From an uncultured Clostridia bacterium (GTDB taxonomy: Bacteria > Bacillota > Clostridia > Oscillospirales > Ruminococcaceae), in NCBI GenBank assembly GCA_944385905.1, contig CALWZA010000025.1, positions 35,332-99,331 on the forward strand: a DNA stretch of 64,000 nt, given 5' to 3'. Position 1 is the first letter of the stretch, and the number at the start of each line of letters is the position of its first letter. The notes under the pieces are model-generated. The model saw nothing but the letters and a program-made list of their open reading frames with translations. It had not been told where the DNA came from and made no database searches. This document shows, one piece after another, positions 1 to 8,007 of this stretch. A program made the translations under genes and the position numbers.

Positions 1-1
1 T

Positions 2-190
2 GTAGTAGAATCGCTTCAGAATCTTATTAAGGATAATAACCTCAAAGATTCGGTCGACCTAAGCGGAGTTTTCTGCATGGGAAGGTGTAAAGAAAACGGA
101 GTTAGCGTTTCCGTAGATGACAAATTATTTTCCGTTGTTCCGGATGATGTCGAGGACTTCTTTGAAAATGAAATTAAAGCTAAGCTGTGA
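2..190 (+). CDS. Thioredoxin-like [2Fe-2S] protein, 3' fragment
   Basis: This is the C-terminal 62 residues of a small ferredoxin of the NuoE/thioredoxin-like [2Fe-2S] class; the start lies outside the window. The reading frame runs open from base 2 to a TGA at 188-190. It carries the second half of the cluster motif, C-M-G-R-C (CxxxC), and it aligns clearly with the complete paralogue that follows at 234-479. It is the first visible gene of the hydrogenase cluster and probably feeds or receives electrons from the hydrogenases. Its own 5' end and the promoter of the cluster cannot be seen. Confidence 0.8.
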   Translation, partial: VVESLQNLIKDNNLKDSVDLSGVFCMGRCKENGVSVSVDDKLFSVVPDDVEDFFENEIKAKL

Positions 191-233
191 TTTTTCTTGC
201 TAATCTCCATCAGTTGAAAGGACTGGACTGTTT

Positions 234-479
234 ATGTTGATCGAAATTTGCATCGGCTCCTCCTGTCACCTTAAGGGCTCGCACGACATGATTGAGCTGT
301 TTGAAAAAGCTATTGCGGATAATAATCTGCAAAATGATGTCGTTTTAGCCGGTTCGTTTTGCATGGGCTGCTGTTCGCAGGAAGGTGTCAGCGTTAAAAT
401 TGACGACGGCGAAATCTTCGGTGTTACCAAAGAGAACTTTAACGATTTCTTTAAAACTAAAGTTCTTGACGCAGTTTAA
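234..479 (+). CDS. Thioredoxin-like [2Fe-2S] ferredoxin
   Basis: An 81-residue (2Fe-2S) protein of the NuoE/HydC-like thioredoxin fold. The cluster ligands are visible as C-I-G-S-S-C near the N-terminus (Cx4C) and C-M-G-C-C in the middle (Cx3C, with an extra cysteine inside). AAAGGA at 217-222 supports the ATG at 234. It is the second of two tandem paralogues and lies 28 bases before the sensory hydrogenase gene, so it is probably an electron-transfer partner of one of the hydrogenases. Which hydrogenase it serves is inferred only from position. Confidence 0.85.
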   Translation: MLIEICIGSSCHLKGSHDMIELFEKAIADNNLQNDVVLAGSFCMGCCSQEGVSVKIDDGEIFGVTKENFNDFFKTKVLDAV

Positions 480-507
480 TATTTTAAGAAAGGTGTAGGA
501 CTTACAT

Positions 508-2184
508 ATGGCTGAATTCCTTAAATTAAAAAAATCAAACTGTAAAAATTGTTATAAATGCATCAGAAACTGCCCCGTTAAATCAATTCGATTTTCCGCA
601 GGACAGGCTATAATCGTCGGCAATGAGTGTATTCTTTGCGGTCAATGCTTTGTGGTTTGTCCTCAAAACGCCAAGGAAATTGTAAGCGAGGTAGAAAAAG
701 TTAAAGTCCTTTTATCTTCGGGAGTACCTGTAATAGCTTCAATCGCCCCGTCATTTGCAGCAAATTACAACGGAATCGGCATAGGTGCAATGAAAAAGGC
801 GCTCAAGGCTCTCGGCTTTTTAGACGCTGAAGAGACAGCTATCGGAGCAACTATTGTAAAAACAGAGTATGAACGTCTGCTTGCTGAGGAAAAGCGCGAT
901 ATATTGATTTCTTCATGTTGCCATTCGGTAAATCTGCTTATTCAAAAATATTTTCCGGATCTTTTGCCGTATCTTGCCGATGTGGTTTCTCCAATGCAGG
1001 CTCACTGCATGGATATTAAAAAACGCTATCCTGACGCTAAAACAGTTTTCATAGGCCCATGTCTCGCTAAAAAAGATGAGGCGGATCACTACGAGGGAAT
1101 AACCGACGCGGTTTTAACCTTTGAAGAGCTGACTGAATGGCTTGAAGAGGAAAAAATTTCTATCCCAAACGAGTCTGACAGCTCTGACGAGAGCAGAGCA
1201 CGGTTTTTCCCGACAACCGGCGGTATTTTAAAGACCATGCACTGTGATGAAAAGGGATATACATATTTAGCTATTGACGGTGTGGACAACTGCATTGCCG
1301 CTCTTCATGATATTGAAAACGGTGACCTGCACAACGTCTTTATTGAAATGTCCGCCTGTATCGGCAGCTGCATCGGCGGGCCTGTCATGGAAAAATATCA
1401 TCACTCGCCTGTCAAAGGATACTCGATTATTGCCGGATATGCGGGAGAAAAGGACTTTCCGGTATCACAGCCGCCCGCTAATCAAGTCAGAAAAAATATG
1501 GAGAGCATTGAGCGCAAGCTCAAAACTCCGAGCGAAGCTGAAATTAAAAACATCCTTGCTCAAATGGGCAAAACCAAGCCTGAACATGAACTTAACTGCG
1601 GCACATGCGGATATAATACCTGCCGTGAAAAAGCTATCGCGATTTATCAGGGTAAAGCCGACCTTACTATGTGTCTGCCGTTTTTGAAAGACAAGGCTGA
1701 AAACTTTTCGGATAACATTATCACAAATACTCCTAACGGAATAATAGTTTTAAATGAAAATCTTGAGGTTCAGCATGTAAACCGAGCAGCTATGAAAATA
1801 ATGAATATCAGAACTGCTTCCGATGTGCTCGGTGAACAAATCGTCAGAATACTTGACCCCAAGGATTTTATTGATGTAAAATCTTCAGGTTCGAGTATAC
1901 GCGACAGACGGACATATCTTGCCGAATACAACAAATACGTTGAAGAGACTATTATCTACGACAAGGACTACAGAAGTCTTCTATGCATAATGCGTGACGT
2001 CACCGACGAAGAGACGGAAAGAGAAAAGAAAGAATCTATCAGCAAACAAACTGTAGAAATAGCCGACAAGGTAGTTGAAAAGCAAATGAGAATCGTGCAG
2101 GAAATCGCTTCACTGCTCGGTGAGACTGCCGCTGAAACCAAAATTGCTCTTACAAAGCTTAAGGAGTCGATTAGCGATGAATAA
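508..2184 (+). CDS. Sensory-type [FeFe]-hydrogenase with PAS domain (HydS-like, group C)
   Basis: A 558-residue iron-only hydrogenase homologue. Order of parts: two [4Fe-4S] ferredoxin motifs (C12, C15, C18, C22 and C41, C44, C47, C51), an H-cluster domain, a further four-cysteine Fe-S motif (C364, C367, C372, C389), a PAS domain from about residue 400, and a C-terminal helical tail. H-cluster motifs are present but divergent: L1 reads S-S-C-C-H (C137, C138; family usually TSCCP), L2 has C185 in I-G-P-C-L-A-K-K, L3 has C284 and C288 in E-M-S-A-C-I-G-S-C. This layout matches the putative H2-sensing group C enzymes known from Ruminococcus and Thermotoga. No kinase or phosphatase domain is fused; the output is probably the phosphatase encoded by the overlapping next gene. 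Confidence 0.88.
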   Translation: MAEFLKLKKSNCKNCYKCIRNCPVKSIRFSAGQAIIVGNECILCGQCFVVCPQNAKEIVSEVEKVKVLLSSGVPVIASIAPSFAANYNGIGIGAMKKALKALGFLDAEETAIGATIVKTEYERLLAEEKRDILISSCCHSVNLLIQKYFPDLLPYLADVVSPMQAHCMDIKKRYPDAKTVFIGPCLAKKDEADHYEGITDAVLTFEELTEWLEEEKISIPNESDSSDESRARFFPTTGGILKTMHCDEKGYTYLAIDGVDNCIAALHDIENGDLHNVFIEMSACIGSCIGGPVMEKYHHSPVKGYSIIAGYAGEKDFPVSQPPANQVRKNMESIERKLKTPSEAEIKNILAQMGKTKPEHELNCGTCGYNTCREKAIAIYQGKADLTMCLPFLKDKAENFSDNIITNTPNGIIVLNENLEVQHVNRAAMKIMNIRTASDVLGEQIVRILDPKDFIDVKSSGSSIRDRRTYLAEYNKYVEETIIYDKDYRSLLCIMRDVTDEETEREKKESISKQTVEIADKVVEKQMRIVQEIASLLGETAAETKIALTKLKESISDE

Positions 2185-3349
2185 TCTTTGCGCTGATATA
2201 GGTTACAACAGTCTCAACAAATACGGCGAGCAGCTTTGCGGCGATAAAATCGAAATTATCGACGGTGATGACGGTTCCAAAATTATCGTGCTTGCCGACG
2301 GACTCGGAAGCGGAGTTAAAGCCAGCATACTTTCTACACTAACCGCAAAAATCATATCAACTATGGTTGCCGCCGGCTTGAAGCTCGAGGACTGCGTAGA
2401 AACAATCGCGGCTACTCTGCCTGTGTGCAAGGTAAGAGGCGTAGCTTATTCAACTTTTACTATTATGCGTATTATCGACAACGAAGAGGCTGAACTCATT
2501 CAGTTCGATAATCCTATGATTATATTGCTGCGCGACGGTAAAAGCGTCGAATATCCCACTACCGTATTAAACATCGGCGGAAAATCTATACACTCTTCAA
2601 GAATTAAGCTGTGCGAAAATGATATTTTCATTATGATGAGCGACGGATGCGTTCATGCGGGTGTCGGACTGGTACTTAATTTCGGCTGGAAGCGCAGCGA
2701 TATAGAAAACTATATGGAAACCTTTTATGACGTTGGATTTACCGCAAAAACGCTTAACACTATTCTTCTTGATGAATGCAACAGATTGTATGACTACAAG
2801 CCGGGTGACGATACAACCGCTTGTACCGTTCGCATCCGCCGGCGTGAGCCCATGAACCTTTTATTCGGTCCGCCTTCTAACAGAGACGACTGTGATAAAA
2901 TGATGTCCCTTTTCTTCTCAAAAGGAGGAAAACACATCGTTTGCGGCGGAACTACTTCTTCGATCGCAGCTAAATTTCTCGGTAAACCGCTTGTACCTAA
3001 AATGGAATATCCTGATCCTGAAGTGCCGCCGATTGCCGAAATAGAAGGTGTCGATCTTGTTACTGAAGGCGTTATTACAATTAATAAAGTTTTGTCATAC
3101 GCTAAAGACTACTTAAAAGACAACAAAACCTACTCTCAATGGTGCAGCAAAAGAGACGGCGCTTCTCTTATCGCCAGATTACTGTTCGAGGAGGCTACTG
3201 ATATAAATTTCTATGTCGGACGCGCGGTGAATCCCGCGCACCAAAACCCAAATCTCCCTATTAATTTTAACATTAAAATGCAGCTTGTAGATGAGCTTTC
3301 CGAGTGCCTCCGAAAAATGGGAAAGCAAATAAAAGTAAGTTATTTTTAG
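2177..3349 (+). CDS. SpoIIE/PP2C-family serine/threonine phosphatase
   Basis: A 390-residue phosphatase. Residues ~1-230 form a SpoIIE-like PP2C domain with the metal-binding acidic motifs L-A-D-G-L-G-S-G, M-S-D-G and G-D-D-T-T. The last ~140 residues are an additional domain I cannot name. The start ATG at 2177 overlaps the end of the sensory hydrogenase gene by 8 bases and has AAGGAG at 2161-2166, so translation is coupled; a longer open frame from 2120 has no such site. PP2C phosphatases accompany group C hydrogenases in several Clostridia, so it is likely the signalling output of the hydrogen/redox sensor. The target phosphoprotein is not in the window. Confidence 0.88.
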   Translation: MNNLCADIGYNSLNKYGEQLCGDKIEIIDGDDGSKIIVLADGLGSGVKASILSTLTAKIISTMVAAGLKLEDCVETIAATLPVCKVRGVAYSTFTIMRIIDNEEAELIQFDNPMIILLRDGKSVEYPTTVLNIGGKSIHSSRIKLCENDIFIMMSDGCVHAGVGLVLNFGWKRSDIENYMETFYDVGFTAKTLNTILLDECNRLYDYKPGDDTTACTVRIRRREPMNLLFGPPSNRDDCDKMMSLFFSKGGKHIVCGGTTSSIAAKFLGKPLVPKMEYPDPEVPPIAEIEGVDLVTEGVITINKVLSYAKDYLKDNKTYSQWCSKRDGASLIARLLFEEATDINFYVGRAVNPAHQNPNLPINFNIKMQLVDELSECLRKMGKQIKVSYF

Positions 3350-3367
3350 CAAGGAAGTGTGATTGTT

Positions 3368-4813
3368 ATGTCAAAAACAAGGAAATTTGATACTAAAGTC
3401 CAACATCTTAAATACAAAGTACTGCGCGAAGTCGCCAGACACGCCTGGGACGGCACTCTTCAGGATAATCTTTACGAGATTCCTAAAACAATTGTGCCCG
3501 GAAAAGAAGCCACAATGCGCTGCTGTGTTTACAAGGAAAGAGCCATTCTTGAGGAGCGGATTAAAATCGCTATGGGCGGCGACAAGTCCAATCCGAATGT
3601 AATCGAAGTAATTGACATTGCATGCGATGAGTGTCCTGTCGGAGGTTATGAAGTCACTGAGGCTTGCAGAGGCTGTCTTGCCCACAGGTGCGAGGACGTA
3701 TGCAAAAGAGGAGCTATTTCCTTTGACGAGCACCAAAAGGCTCACATTGACAAGACAAAGTGCGTTGAATGCGGTCAGTGCGCAAAGGTGTGCCCTTATA
3801 CAGCTATCGCTAATCACAAAAGACCATGCATAAACGCCTGCAAAGTTAAGGCTATCGGCATGAACGAGGACTTTACCGCCAAAATCGACAACGAAAAGTG
3901 TATTTCATGCGGTGCCTGCGTATATCAATGCCCGTTCGGAGCCATAACTGACAAGTCGTTTATTCTTGACGCTATTGATTTTATTAAAAACAGCGACTGC
4001 AACAGAAACTACAAGGTCTACGCAATTGTAGCTCCGTCTATTTCGAGTCAGTTTACTTACGCTAAGCTCGGTCAGGTTATTACCGGAATAAAAGAACTTG
4101 GATTTTTCACCGTAGTTGAAACTGCTCTCGGCGCTGATATTGTCGCTTATTATGAGTCTAAGGAGCTTATTGAAAAAGGATTGCTTACAAGCTCTTGCTG
4201 TCCGGCTTTTGTTACATACATTGAACAGCAGTTCCCTGATCTTAAAAAGTATGTTTCCCACAACCTTTCTCCTATGGCCGCTCTTGGAAAATATATTAAG
4301 GAAACCGATCCTGATGCAAAAGTCGTATTTATAGGTCCATGCACAGCGAAAAAAATGGAATTTCAAAAACCCGGGGTCAAGCCCTACATTGACTGCGTTC
4401 TTACTTTTGAAGAGCTTCAGGCTTTATTTGACAGCAAGGATATTGACATTACAACTCTTCCCGAAGATGTGCTGGACAATGCTTCATACTTCGGAAGAAT
4501 ATTTGCCCGAAGCGGAGGACTGTCCGACGCCGTTGCTCAGGGACTGAAAGAACACGGTTCCGATTTCGAGCTTAAAGCTGTTGCCTGCGACGGAATTGAG
4601 GCTTGCAGAGTCGCTCTGCTTAAGCTTTCAAAAAATCTGCCTGTCGGAAACTTCATTGAGGGCATGGCTTGTGTCGGCGGATGCATAGGAGGCGCAGGAT
4701 GCCTGACGCACGGTGAAAAGAACAAGTCTGAGGTTGACAAATACGGTGAAGAGGCTCATGAAAAAACCATTTCAGATGCTATTAGAGTGCTTAATCTGAA
4801 ATCTGACAAGTAA
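3368..4813 (+). CDS. [FeFe]-hydrogenase, monomeric group B-like
   Basis: A 481-residue iron-only hydrogenase that would oxidise reduced ferredoxin and release H2 in the cytoplasm. The N-terminal half has several cysteine clusters for [4Fe-4S] centres, including C-V-E-C-G-Q-C and C-I-S-C-G-A-C. H-cluster motifs are intact: L1 T-S-S-C-C-P (C277, C278), L2 I-G-P-C-T-A-K-K (C325), L3 M-A-C-V-G-G-C (C435, C439). The ATG at 3368 is preferred to the GTG at 3359 because AAGGAAG at 3351-3357 is correctly spaced for it. It closes the operon and is followed by a terminator. No HydE/F/G maturase is encoded in the window, so maturation genes must lie elsewhere. Confidence 0.9.
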   Translation: MSKTRKFDTKVQHLKYKVLREVARHAWDGTLQDNLYEIPKTIVPGKEATMRCCVYKERAILEERIKIAMGGDKSNPNVIEVIDIACDECPVGGYEVTEACRGCLAHRCEDVCKRGAISFDEHQKAHIDKTKCVECGQCAKVCPYTAIANHKRPCINACKVKAIGMNEDFTAKIDNEKCISCGACVYQCPFGAITDKSFILDAIDFIKNSDCNRNYKVYAIVAPSISSQFTYAKLGQVITGIKELGFFTVVETALGADIVAYYESKELIEKGLLTSSCCPAFVTYIEQQFPDLKKYVSHNLSPMAALGKYIKETDPDAKVVFIGPCTAKKMEFQKPGVKPYIDCVLTFEELQALFDSKDIDITTLPEDVLDNASYFGRIFARSGGLSDAVAQGLKEHGSDFELKAVACDGIEACRVALLKLSKNLPVGNFIEGMACVGGCIGGAGCLTHGEKNKSEVDKYGEEAHEKTISDAIRVLNLKSDK

Positions 4814-4828
4814 AATCGCATATAAATA

Positions 4829-4872
4829 AAACTCCCACGTGCAAGTTTTATGCACCCGGGAGTTTATTTTTC
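4829..4872 (+). terminator. Intrinsic terminator after the hydrogenase operon
   Basis: AAACTCCC (4829-4836) pairs with GGGAGTTT (4858-4865). Inside it GTGCA pairs with TGCAC around a short loop, and TATTTTTC follows. The A-rich flank on the other side means it could also end the convergent TPR gene. Confidence 0.85.
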
Positions 4873-4880
4873 TCTCAAAT

Positions 4881-5699
4881 CTAAATTGTATATGCTTTCT
4901 CAACTTTCTTAATAAGCTTTAAAAGGTCTTCGCTCTGCCTATGAGTTTTTTTCATATTTCCGAGTTTTACCACAATATCCTTAGCATCGTCTTTTCTTCC
5001 GAGCCTCAGACATACAAGTCCTTTATACAATAACGCTGTTATCTCCACATTTCGGTTGCCGGATGAAATTGCTCTGTCAAAGCTTTTTTCCGCCTTTTCA
5101 TAATTTCCTCTTGCATATTTCATTATTCCGTTTACAAGATAAGTCTGAGCGTATTTATATCTGTTTTTCGCAAGCTTGTCCGTAAAAGGCTTTCCCATCT
5201 TAAGCGTTGCTTCAGCACCGTCAAAATCACCTGTTATTAAAAACAAATACGCATATGTAAGGTAATACTTCGCGGCTGTTTCGGTGTTGAATGAAGTCAG
5301 GTCGATGTCCTTTAAAACCGAGTGCGCACTCTCATATCTTCTGCCGTCTATATAGCTTTCAGCTAACCACAGCCTTTTTTTCGCGTACAATACTCCGCTT
5401 TTAGGCCTTTTTGCGTATTTTTCAGCTCTTTCAAAAAATTCTGCGCTATATCCGTTTTGTGAAAGCACGTGTTTGACTCGTCCTCTTCTTGCGGACTTTA
5501 AAATCAAAACTATAAGCCAAACTACAAATGCTGATGCGGACACAACCGCAGCATACAACCCGAAAAGCGGAAGCAAATTATAATCTGACAAATCTACAAG
5601 TCCAAGATAGTAAATACCTACTCCTGCGGCAAGGATAAATATCACAGCAATAATCAACACAACAGTTGTTTTTTTCATTTCAGCGGATATTTTTATCAC
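4881..5699 (-). CDS. Membrane-anchored tetratricopeptide-repeat protein
   Basis: A 272-residue protein with two hydrophobic segments near the N-terminus (about residues 10-32 and 42-68), a basic stretch after the second, and a C-terminal region rich in helical TPR-like repeats (for example around A-K-R-P-K-S-G and Y-A-R-G-N-Y-E-K-A). TPRs usually mediate protein-protein contact, here on the cytoplasmic face. The GTG at 5699 is chosen because AAAGGA lies 9-10 bases upstream; an internal ATG seven codons later has no site. It is monocistronic, with its own promoter. I cannot assign a specific function. Confidence 0.75.
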   Translation of the reverse strand: MIKISAEMKKTTVVLIIAVIFILAAGVGIYYLGLVDLSDYNLLPLFGLYAAVVSASAFVVWLIVLILKSARRGRVKHVLSQNGYSAEFFERAEKYAKRPKSGVLYAKKRLWLAESYIDGRRYESAHSVLKDIDLTSFNTETAAKYYLTYAYLFLITGDFDGAEATLKMGKPFTDKLAKNRYKYAQTYLVNGIMKYARGNYEKAEKSFDRAISSGNRNVEITALLYKGLVCLRLGRKDDAKDIVVKLGNMKKTHRQSEDLLKLIKKVEKAYTI

Positions 5700-5740
5700 A
5701 ATAACCTGTCCTTTCCGGATTTTAATCTTTTAACACTGAT

Positions 5741-5769
5741 ATTTTATCATATTGTTACTTAAATTACAA
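5741..5769 (-). promoter_or_regulatory. Promoter for the TPR protein gene
   Basis: On the minus strand TTGTAA (5764-5769) and TAAAAT (5741-5746) are 17 bases apart, a good sigma-A match, about 40 bases before the GTG start. Confidence 0.6.
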
Positions 5770-5786
5770 CAGATTTGTCCCGCAAA

Positions 5787-5815
5787 TTTTCACATCTTTT
5801 CGCTTAAGGCATAAT
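5787..5815 (+). promoter_or_regulatory. Possible promoter for a plus-strand small RNA
   Basis: TTTTCA (5787-5792) and CATAAT (5810-5815) are spaced by 17 bases. The -35 is weak. It directly precedes a structured segment and a plus-strand terminator. Confidence 0.35.
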
Positions 5816-5821
5816 ATGTAT

Positions 5822-5929
5822 AAAACGGCTGTGCCGCTGACAGCTAAGAATTGTTGTCCTTAGCTTTGCGGCAAGTACCGTTTTTATATAGATTAGGCTG
5901 ACTCAAATATGGGTCAGCCTTGTTTTTTT
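5822..5929 (+). ncRNA. Candidate structured small RNA (about 105 nt)
   Basis: No plus-strand gene precedes this region, yet it holds a rod-like hairpin and a terminator in plus orientation. Three nested helices are visible: AAAACGG (5822-5828) with CCGTTTT (5878-5884), GCCGC (5833-5837) with GCGGC (5868-5872), and AGCTAAG (5842-5848) with CTTAGCT (5859-5865). A second hairpin, GGCTGAC/GTCAGCC, with a T run ends the unit over the prfB stop codon. I do not recognise the RNA family. The alternative is a pair of hairpins ending prfB transcription on the other strand, since the first hairpin is also flanked by UUUUAU in that direction. Confidence 0.4.
5896..5929 (+). terminator. Plus-strand intrinsic terminator beside prfB
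   Basis: GGCTGAC (5896-5902) pairs with GTCAGCC (5913-5919), extended by two further pairs, and is followed by TTGTTTTTTT. The T run exists only for plus-strand transcription. Confidence 0.65.
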
Positions 5930-7049
5930 ACTGCTTTTCGAGTTTTCCCTGCGAAAGAGCTTTTAAATACGCATTTATAAACCCATCGAGGTCTCCGTCC
6001 ATTACTGCCTGAACATTTCCTGTTTCATATCCGGTTCTATGATCCTTAACAAGGGTATATGGCATAAACACATAGCTTCTTATCTGAGAACCCCACGCGA
6101 TTTCCTTTTGAACTCCCTTGATGTCCTCGATTTTTTCCAAATGCTCTCGTTCTTTTATTTCAATAAGCTTTGAACGAAGCATTTTCATAGCGTAATCTTT
6201 ATTTTGGTACTGGCTTCGCTGAGTCTGGCACGCACACACAATACCTGTAGGTATATGGGTAATTCTTACCGCCGACGATGTTTTATTGATGTGCTGTCCG
6301 CCTGCGCCGCTCGAACGGTAGGTATCGATCTTCAAATCCTCCGGTCTTATATCAACCTCGATAGAGTCGTCGATTTCGGGCATAACCTCAGCCGCTGAAA
6401 AGGAAGTGTGCCTGCTTCCCGAAGCGTCAAACGGAGATACCCTTACAAGCCTGTGCACTCCCGACTCGGATTTTAAATAGCCATACGCGTTTTCGCCTTC
6501 AAAAATAATGCTTGCGCTTTTAATTCCTGCGTCGTTGCCCTCAAGAACATCAAGTACTGAGACCTTGAAACCGTGAGACTCCCCCCAATGAGTATACATT
6601 CTCATCAGCATTTCAGTCCAGTCCTGAGCCTCCGTTCCGCCTGCTCCTGCGTGAAGAGTCAAAATTGCGTTTGATGTGTCATACTCGCCTGTAAGAAGAG
6701 TTGAGAGAGTCATTTTATCTATTCCTGCGGCAAAGCTTTCAATTTCAGCCTTTATATCGTCAAGCATGCTTTCGTCGTTTTCCTCTGCCGCAAGCTCTAT
6801 CATAGTCATTGTATCATCAAACTGCGCGACAAGCTTATTATACTCGGAAACCGTTTCCTCAATATGCTTTGTCTTTTTAAGGATTTTCTGTGACTTTTCC
6901 ATATCGTCCCAAAATCCCGGCTCCGCAGCCTTGTTATGAAGCTCCTCAAGCTCCTCTGAAGCACCCGCTATATTGAGGACATCGTAAAGCTCCTTTAATT
7001 TAGGCTTATATTCAGACAGTTCCTGTTTTAAATCGTCAAGTAAAATCAT
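5928..7049 (-). CDS. prfB: Peptide chain release factor 2
   Basis: A 373-residue class I release factor that reads UGA/UAA and triggers peptide release on the ribosome. The stop-codon recognition motif S-P-F and the catalytic G-G-Q (in S-G-A-G-G-Q-H) are present, which identifies RF2 rather than RF1. The reading frame is uninterrupted from the ATG, with ACGGAG five bases upstream, so the usual in-frame UGA and +1 programmed frameshift near codon 25 are absent. It is the last gene of the yerC-methyltransferase-hslO-prfB run. Confidence 0.96.
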   Translation of the reverse strand: MILLDDLKQELSEYKPKLKELYDVLNIAGASEELEELHNKAAEPGFWDDMEKSQKILKKTKHIEETVSEYNKLVAQFDDTMTMIELAAEENDESMLDDIKAEIESFAAGIDKMTLSTLLTGEYDTSNAILTLHAGAGGTEAQDWTEMLMRMYTHWGESHGFKVSVLDVLEGNDAGIKSASIIFEGENAYGYLKSESGVHRLVRVSPFDASGSRHTSFSAAEVMPEIDDSIEVDIRPEDLKIDTYRSSGAGGQHINKTSSAVRITHIPTGIVCACQTQRSQYQNKDYAMKMLRSKLIEIKEREHLEKIEDIKGVQKEIAWGSQIRSYVFMPYTLVKDHRTGYETGNVQAVMDGDLDGFINAYLKALSQGKLEKQ

Positions 7050-7113
7050 GAATACTCCGTTCCGCCAAAAAATGACTGATTATATTTTCTATGACTCTTT
7101 CGGCTTTCTTAGG

Positions 7114-7995
7114 TTATTTTTTAGAAGTCTCCTCAGCTAAAGCGATAATTTCTTCCTTAGAAAATGTATACTTTTTATTGCAGAAATGACAGCACACCTC
7201 TGTTATTTCATCATTAGCCATATCCATAAGCTCTGATTTTCCGAGACTTCTGAGTATTGACGCGGTCTTTTCCCTGCTGCACGAACATTTATAAGAAACC
7301 TCAAAGTCGTCCAGAACATTCGGCTCAAGTCCGTCAAGAGCTTTCATTGCTATTTGCTCGGCTGTATACCCCTGCTCTAAAAGCGATGTCACCGACGACA
7401 TAGATTTAATATTGTTTTCTATAATGTCAACGGCGCTGTCGGGCGCAAAGGGAAGAAGCTGTATCAAGAATCCCCCGGCGTTTTTAACCGTAAGGTCGGG
7501 ATTTACAAGCACGCCGAGAGCGCACACAGAAGGAACCTGCTCGCTGACCGCGAGATAGTTTGTAATATCCTCGGCAATTTCTCCTGTTGCAATCGGCACC
7601 TGACCGATGTAAGGCTCTTTAAGTCCGAGGTCTTTCACCACAGACAAAACTCCGTCTGTTCCGACAGCTCCCGAAACATCAAGCTTTCCGTTGGATTTCA
7701 GCGGAATTTCGACAACAGGATTATCTATATAGGCTTTGACATTTCCATAGCTGTCAGAAACCGCAACAAGATTTCCCGCGGGTCCGCCTCCGTTTATTCT
7801 GATTGTGACAGAATCGTCCTTATCCTTCAGTCCGAAACCCATAAGCGATGTTCCGAGCGCCAGCCTGCCTAAAGCGGCTGTGCACACGGCTGAGGTTTTA
7901 TGGATATTCTCGATTTCCGAAACTATATCCGTTCCGTCAATTGCGCTGCAAACTACAGACGCGTCCTTGCTTATTGTCCTTACTATTCTTCCCAT
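7114..7995 (-). CDS. hslO: Redox-regulated chaperone Hsp33
   Basis: A 293-residue Hsp33, a cytoplasmic holdase that is switched on when oxidants release its zinc. The C-terminal zinc switch is visible as C-S-C and, about 30 residues later, C-H-F-C, the standard CxC...CxxC arrangement. The length equals the family norm. It sits 12 bases after the methyltransferase gene and upstream of prfB, in the same direction. An oxidative-stress chaperone fits a strict anaerobe. Confidence 0.95.
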   Translation of the reverse strand: MGRIVRTISKDASVVCSAIDGTDIVSEIENIHKTSAVCTAALGRLALGTSLMGFGLKDKDDSVTIRINGGGPAGNLVAVSDSYGNVKAYIDNPVVEIPLKSNGKLDVSGAVGTDGVLSVVKDLGLKEPYIGQVPIATGEIAEDITNYLAVSEQVPSVCALGVLVNPDLTVKNAGGFLIQLLPFAPDSAVDIIENNIKSMSSVTSLLEQGYTAEQIAMKALDGLEPNVLDDFEVSYKCSCSREKTASILRSLGKSELMDMANDEITEVCCHFCNKKYTFSKEEIIALAEETSKK

Positions 7996-8007
7996 TTTAT
8001 CACCCGA

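Noticed and set aside
6950..7049. Possible programmed frameshift in prfB
   Set aside because: The frame is open from the ATG, and there is no in-frame TGA or CTTTGA near codon 25.
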